Assembly: GCA_023245915.1 (NCBI GenBank)
Contig: JAHFJK010000063.1
Location: forward strand, 1 to 7,062
Source of the DNA: Candidatus Doudnabacteria bacterium
Lineage (GTDB): Bacteria > Patescibacteriota > Doudnabacteria > UBA920
Direction of reading: 5' to 3'
Length of the DNA: 7,062 bases
Shown one piece after another: positions 5,648 to 7,062 of this stretch. The notes beneath the pieces are model-generated. The model saw only the letters and a program-made list of their open reading frames with translations. It was not told the origin of the DNA and ran no database searches. Each line of letters opens with the position of its first letter. Position 1 is the first letter of the stretch. The translations under genes and the position numbers were made by a program.

Positions 5648-5733
5648 CCGATATACAGATTTTTGGATTTTACAAATAACTACAGATTTTAACATCAGTA
5701 GTTATCTGTAAAATCTGTCCATCTGTAGATCGG
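5648..5733. repeat. Long imperfect hairpin between the GT-C gene and the last gene
   Basis: Arms 5648-5682 and 5699-5733 (35 bases each) are complementary at 28 positions, with five of the mismatches clustered as one internal loop, and a 16-base loop between them. An alternative perfect 10-bp stem, acagatttta (5682-5691) with taaaatctgt (5709-5718), would compete with it. The hairpin fills most of the 98-base gap, starting two bases after the GT-C stop and ending ten bases before the next ATG. There is no T-run, so it does not look like an intrinsic terminator. It may be a dispersed MITE-like repeat that could affect read-through into the next gene. Confidence 0.75.
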
Positions 5734-5743
5734 AATAAAAATT

Positions 5744-7062
5744 ATGAAACCAAAATACTGGGCAATAATTATTTTATCCACTCTCGCAATATCAGCGGGA
5801 GCGGTTTACTATGCCCGCCAACCCGCGGCAGACCCAGGCGGGCCGATTGTTGTGCACCATGAGATTAAAAACCCAACCGCTTCATCGACAATTGAAGATT
5901 TGAAGGATTGGAAGACTTATACAAATCAAAATTATGATGTTCAGCTTGCCTATCCAAAAGATTGGTTTGCCCTGCCTTTAGACCAAACAGCAACTTTGTG
6001 GAGGATTGCATTTAGTAACGTGAAGGATTTTGGCCCGCTTACAGATGAAAATTTAAAAAATAACGCAATCTTAGAAATAACAATATTAAACAACAAAAAT
6101 CCAGAAAATTTAAGCCTCACGGATTGGTTTAATGGATATTTTAAAGATTCAGGGACCGAAATTTTAAGCCAGTCAAATGTGACTATTAGTGGGCAGCCAG
6201 CAATTAGAATTGAGGTTGTTGAATTAACCAAAAGAGCTCATTATTATTTAAGGCGAGGAAAAAATATTGTAGAAATTACGTACCCGACAGACAACCAACC
6301 GCAGTTTCAAGAAATATATAAACTAATCCTCTCCACTTTCAAATTTATTCCTCCATCAACGGACAGTTCAACTTGGAAGACTTATCGAAACGAGAAGTAC
6401 GGGTTTGAGGTCAAATACCCCCCAAGTGTCGGCTCCTTTGAAGATAACTTTTCTCTTTCCTATGCTTATAATGTGTATCTTTGTCCATTACGTGGAGGTG
6501 CCATAGATTATAGATTGTTATCAGAAGAAGAATTTAATAAAGGCACTGAGATTGTCCGAGGTGCTGGTGATTGTAAAGCTATTTCCTTTCAAGAGTATGC
6601 CAAACATTTTGACCATAGTTATTATCCTTTGAAAGTAAACAAGCTGCCGGTTAGTGATACCAGCATCCAAGCTTATGAAGTGGTCTCAAATATGGAATAC
6701 TCGAACAATATCGGAGAATTAATGACAACAGAAATTCATTCGGTTCTGGTTGAGGTTAAAGGAATTAAAGAGGTGAGAGCTATACAATTTGACTTGAAGA
6801 ATAAAGCGATTAGTTCACAACAGGACCAAATCTTTTCGACCTTTAAATTTACTTCGCCTGCAATGATTGAAGCAGGGCAAGCGCAGACAGAAAATAGTTT
6901 TCAATATGATGAAATCATAAAGGAAAAAATTGGTATTAAAGGAGGAATTCTGCAAAACGCAGAAAAATCAGTTATCGTTAGTATTCCTCCATTGAAACAG
7001 GAAATGGAGTTTACTTTGAGTTTTAAAAGAAGCAATTTTGAAGTAAGGTCGGGGGTAGGATC
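5744..7062 (+). CDS. Membrane-anchored protein with two similar extracytoplasmic domains (runs off the right edge)
   Basis: From the ATG at 5744, 439 codons stay open to the window end. Residues 5-23 form one hydrophobic helix after MKPK, which suggests an N-terminal anchor or uncleaved signal; there is no lipobox cysteine. Two related domains follow. The first begins WKTYTNQNYDVQLAYP (56-71) and ends LSTFKF (196-201); the second begins WKTYRNEKYGFEVKYP (211-226) and ends FSTFKF (364-369). This start and end pattern resembles PsbP/Mog1-like or DUF-type domains common in CPR surface proteins, but the fold is inferred. Domain 2 alone has two cysteines (247 and 277) that could form a disulfide. 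From about 375 a different region begins and is cut off. A GGA about ten bases before the ATG is at best a weak ribosome site. It follows the GT-C gene after a hairpin repeat. It may be a glycosylation target or cell-surface protein, but that is speculation. Confidence 0.85.
   Translation, partial: MKPKYWAIIILSTLAISAGAVYYARQPAADPGGPIVVHHEIKNPTASSTIEDLKDWKTYTNQNYDVQLAYPKDWFALPLDQTATLWRIAFSNVKDFGPLTDENLKNNAILEITILNNKNPENLSLTDWFNGYFKDSGTEILSQSNVTISGQPAIRIEVVELTKRAHYYLRRGKNIVEITYPTDNQPQFQEIYKLILSTFKFIPPSTDSSTWKTYRNEKYGFEVKYPPSVGSFEDNFSLSYAYNVYLCPLRGGAIDYRLLSEEEFNKGTEIVRGAGDCKAISFQEYAKHFDHSYYPLKVNKLPVSDTSIQAYEVVSNMEYSNNIGELMTTEIHSVLVEVKGIKEVRAIQFDLKNKAISSQQDQIFSTFKFTSPAMIEAGQAQTENSFQYDEIIKEKIGIKGGILQNAEKSVIVSIPPLKQEMEFTLSFKRSNFEVRSGVG

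Noticed and set aside
5648..5733. Intrinsic terminator after the GT-C gene
   Set aside because: The stem is long and imperfect, is not GC-rich, and has no T-run on either strand.
5950..6231. Minus-strand open frame of 93 codons
   Set aside because: It is antisense to the two-domain surface protein, whose plus-strand frame stays open for 439 codons with repeated domain motifs.

Overview
The window most likely comes from a member of the Candidate Phyla Radiation (Patescibacteria), possibly the Microgenomates side. This is inferred from three things: the style of the proteins (a WecA/MraY-like transferase with a TTKFLDGLDGL motif, a membrane GT2 enzyme with an SSRPDRLRTFSSH stretch, a small three-helix protein, a GT-C enzyme, and a protein with repeated 'WKTYxNxxYxxxxxYP' domains), the near absence of usable Shine-Dalgarno sequences, and the many short palindromic repeats between and inside genes. 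No rRNA gene or other taxonomic marker beyond a partial bL21 gene is present, so the assignment is tentative.

Layout. Positions 1-3651 are all on the minus strand and read, in transcription order: a small three-helix membrane protein (3651-3292), a GT2 membrane glycosyltransferase (3194-1530), a polyprenyl-phosphate sugar-1-phosphate transferase of the WecA/TagO/MraY superfamily (1449-316), and the first 72 codons of ribosomal protein bL21 (218 to the left edge). A divergent gap at 3652-3788 carries a good minus-strand promoter. On the plus strand follow a GT-C (PMT/ArnT-like) membrane glycosyltransferase (3789-5645) and a membrane-anchored protein with two similar extracytoplasmic domains (5744 to the right edge). 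The two edge genes are open at one end.

How the genes fit together. The transferase would load a sugar phosphate onto a lipid carrier. The GT2 enzyme has the D-D-D-QxxRW residues of cellulose/hyaluronan-synthase-type enzymes, and the GT-C enzyme would use a lipid-linked sugar on the outer face of the membrane. Together they look like part of a surface glycan or glycoprotein pathway. That pathway is inferred from families and neighbourhood; substrates cannot be read from the sequence.

The most unusual content is repeat structure rather than a new gene system. I see: (1) two different palindromic repeats inserted in frame in two loops, both predicted cytoplasmic, of the GT-C protein; (2) an inverted pair of 19-nt hairpin units in front of rplU whose four differences are all compensatory; (3) a 7-nt tandem repeat inside the transferase gene, able to shift the frame if copy number changes; (4) a long imperfect hairpin between the GT-C gene and the last gene; (5) a GC-rich hairpin flanked by 7-bp direct repeats in front of the GT2 gene; and (6) an AT-rich inverted repeat that contains the GT2 stop codon. 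I found no CRISPR array, tRNA, rRNA, transposase or defence gene.
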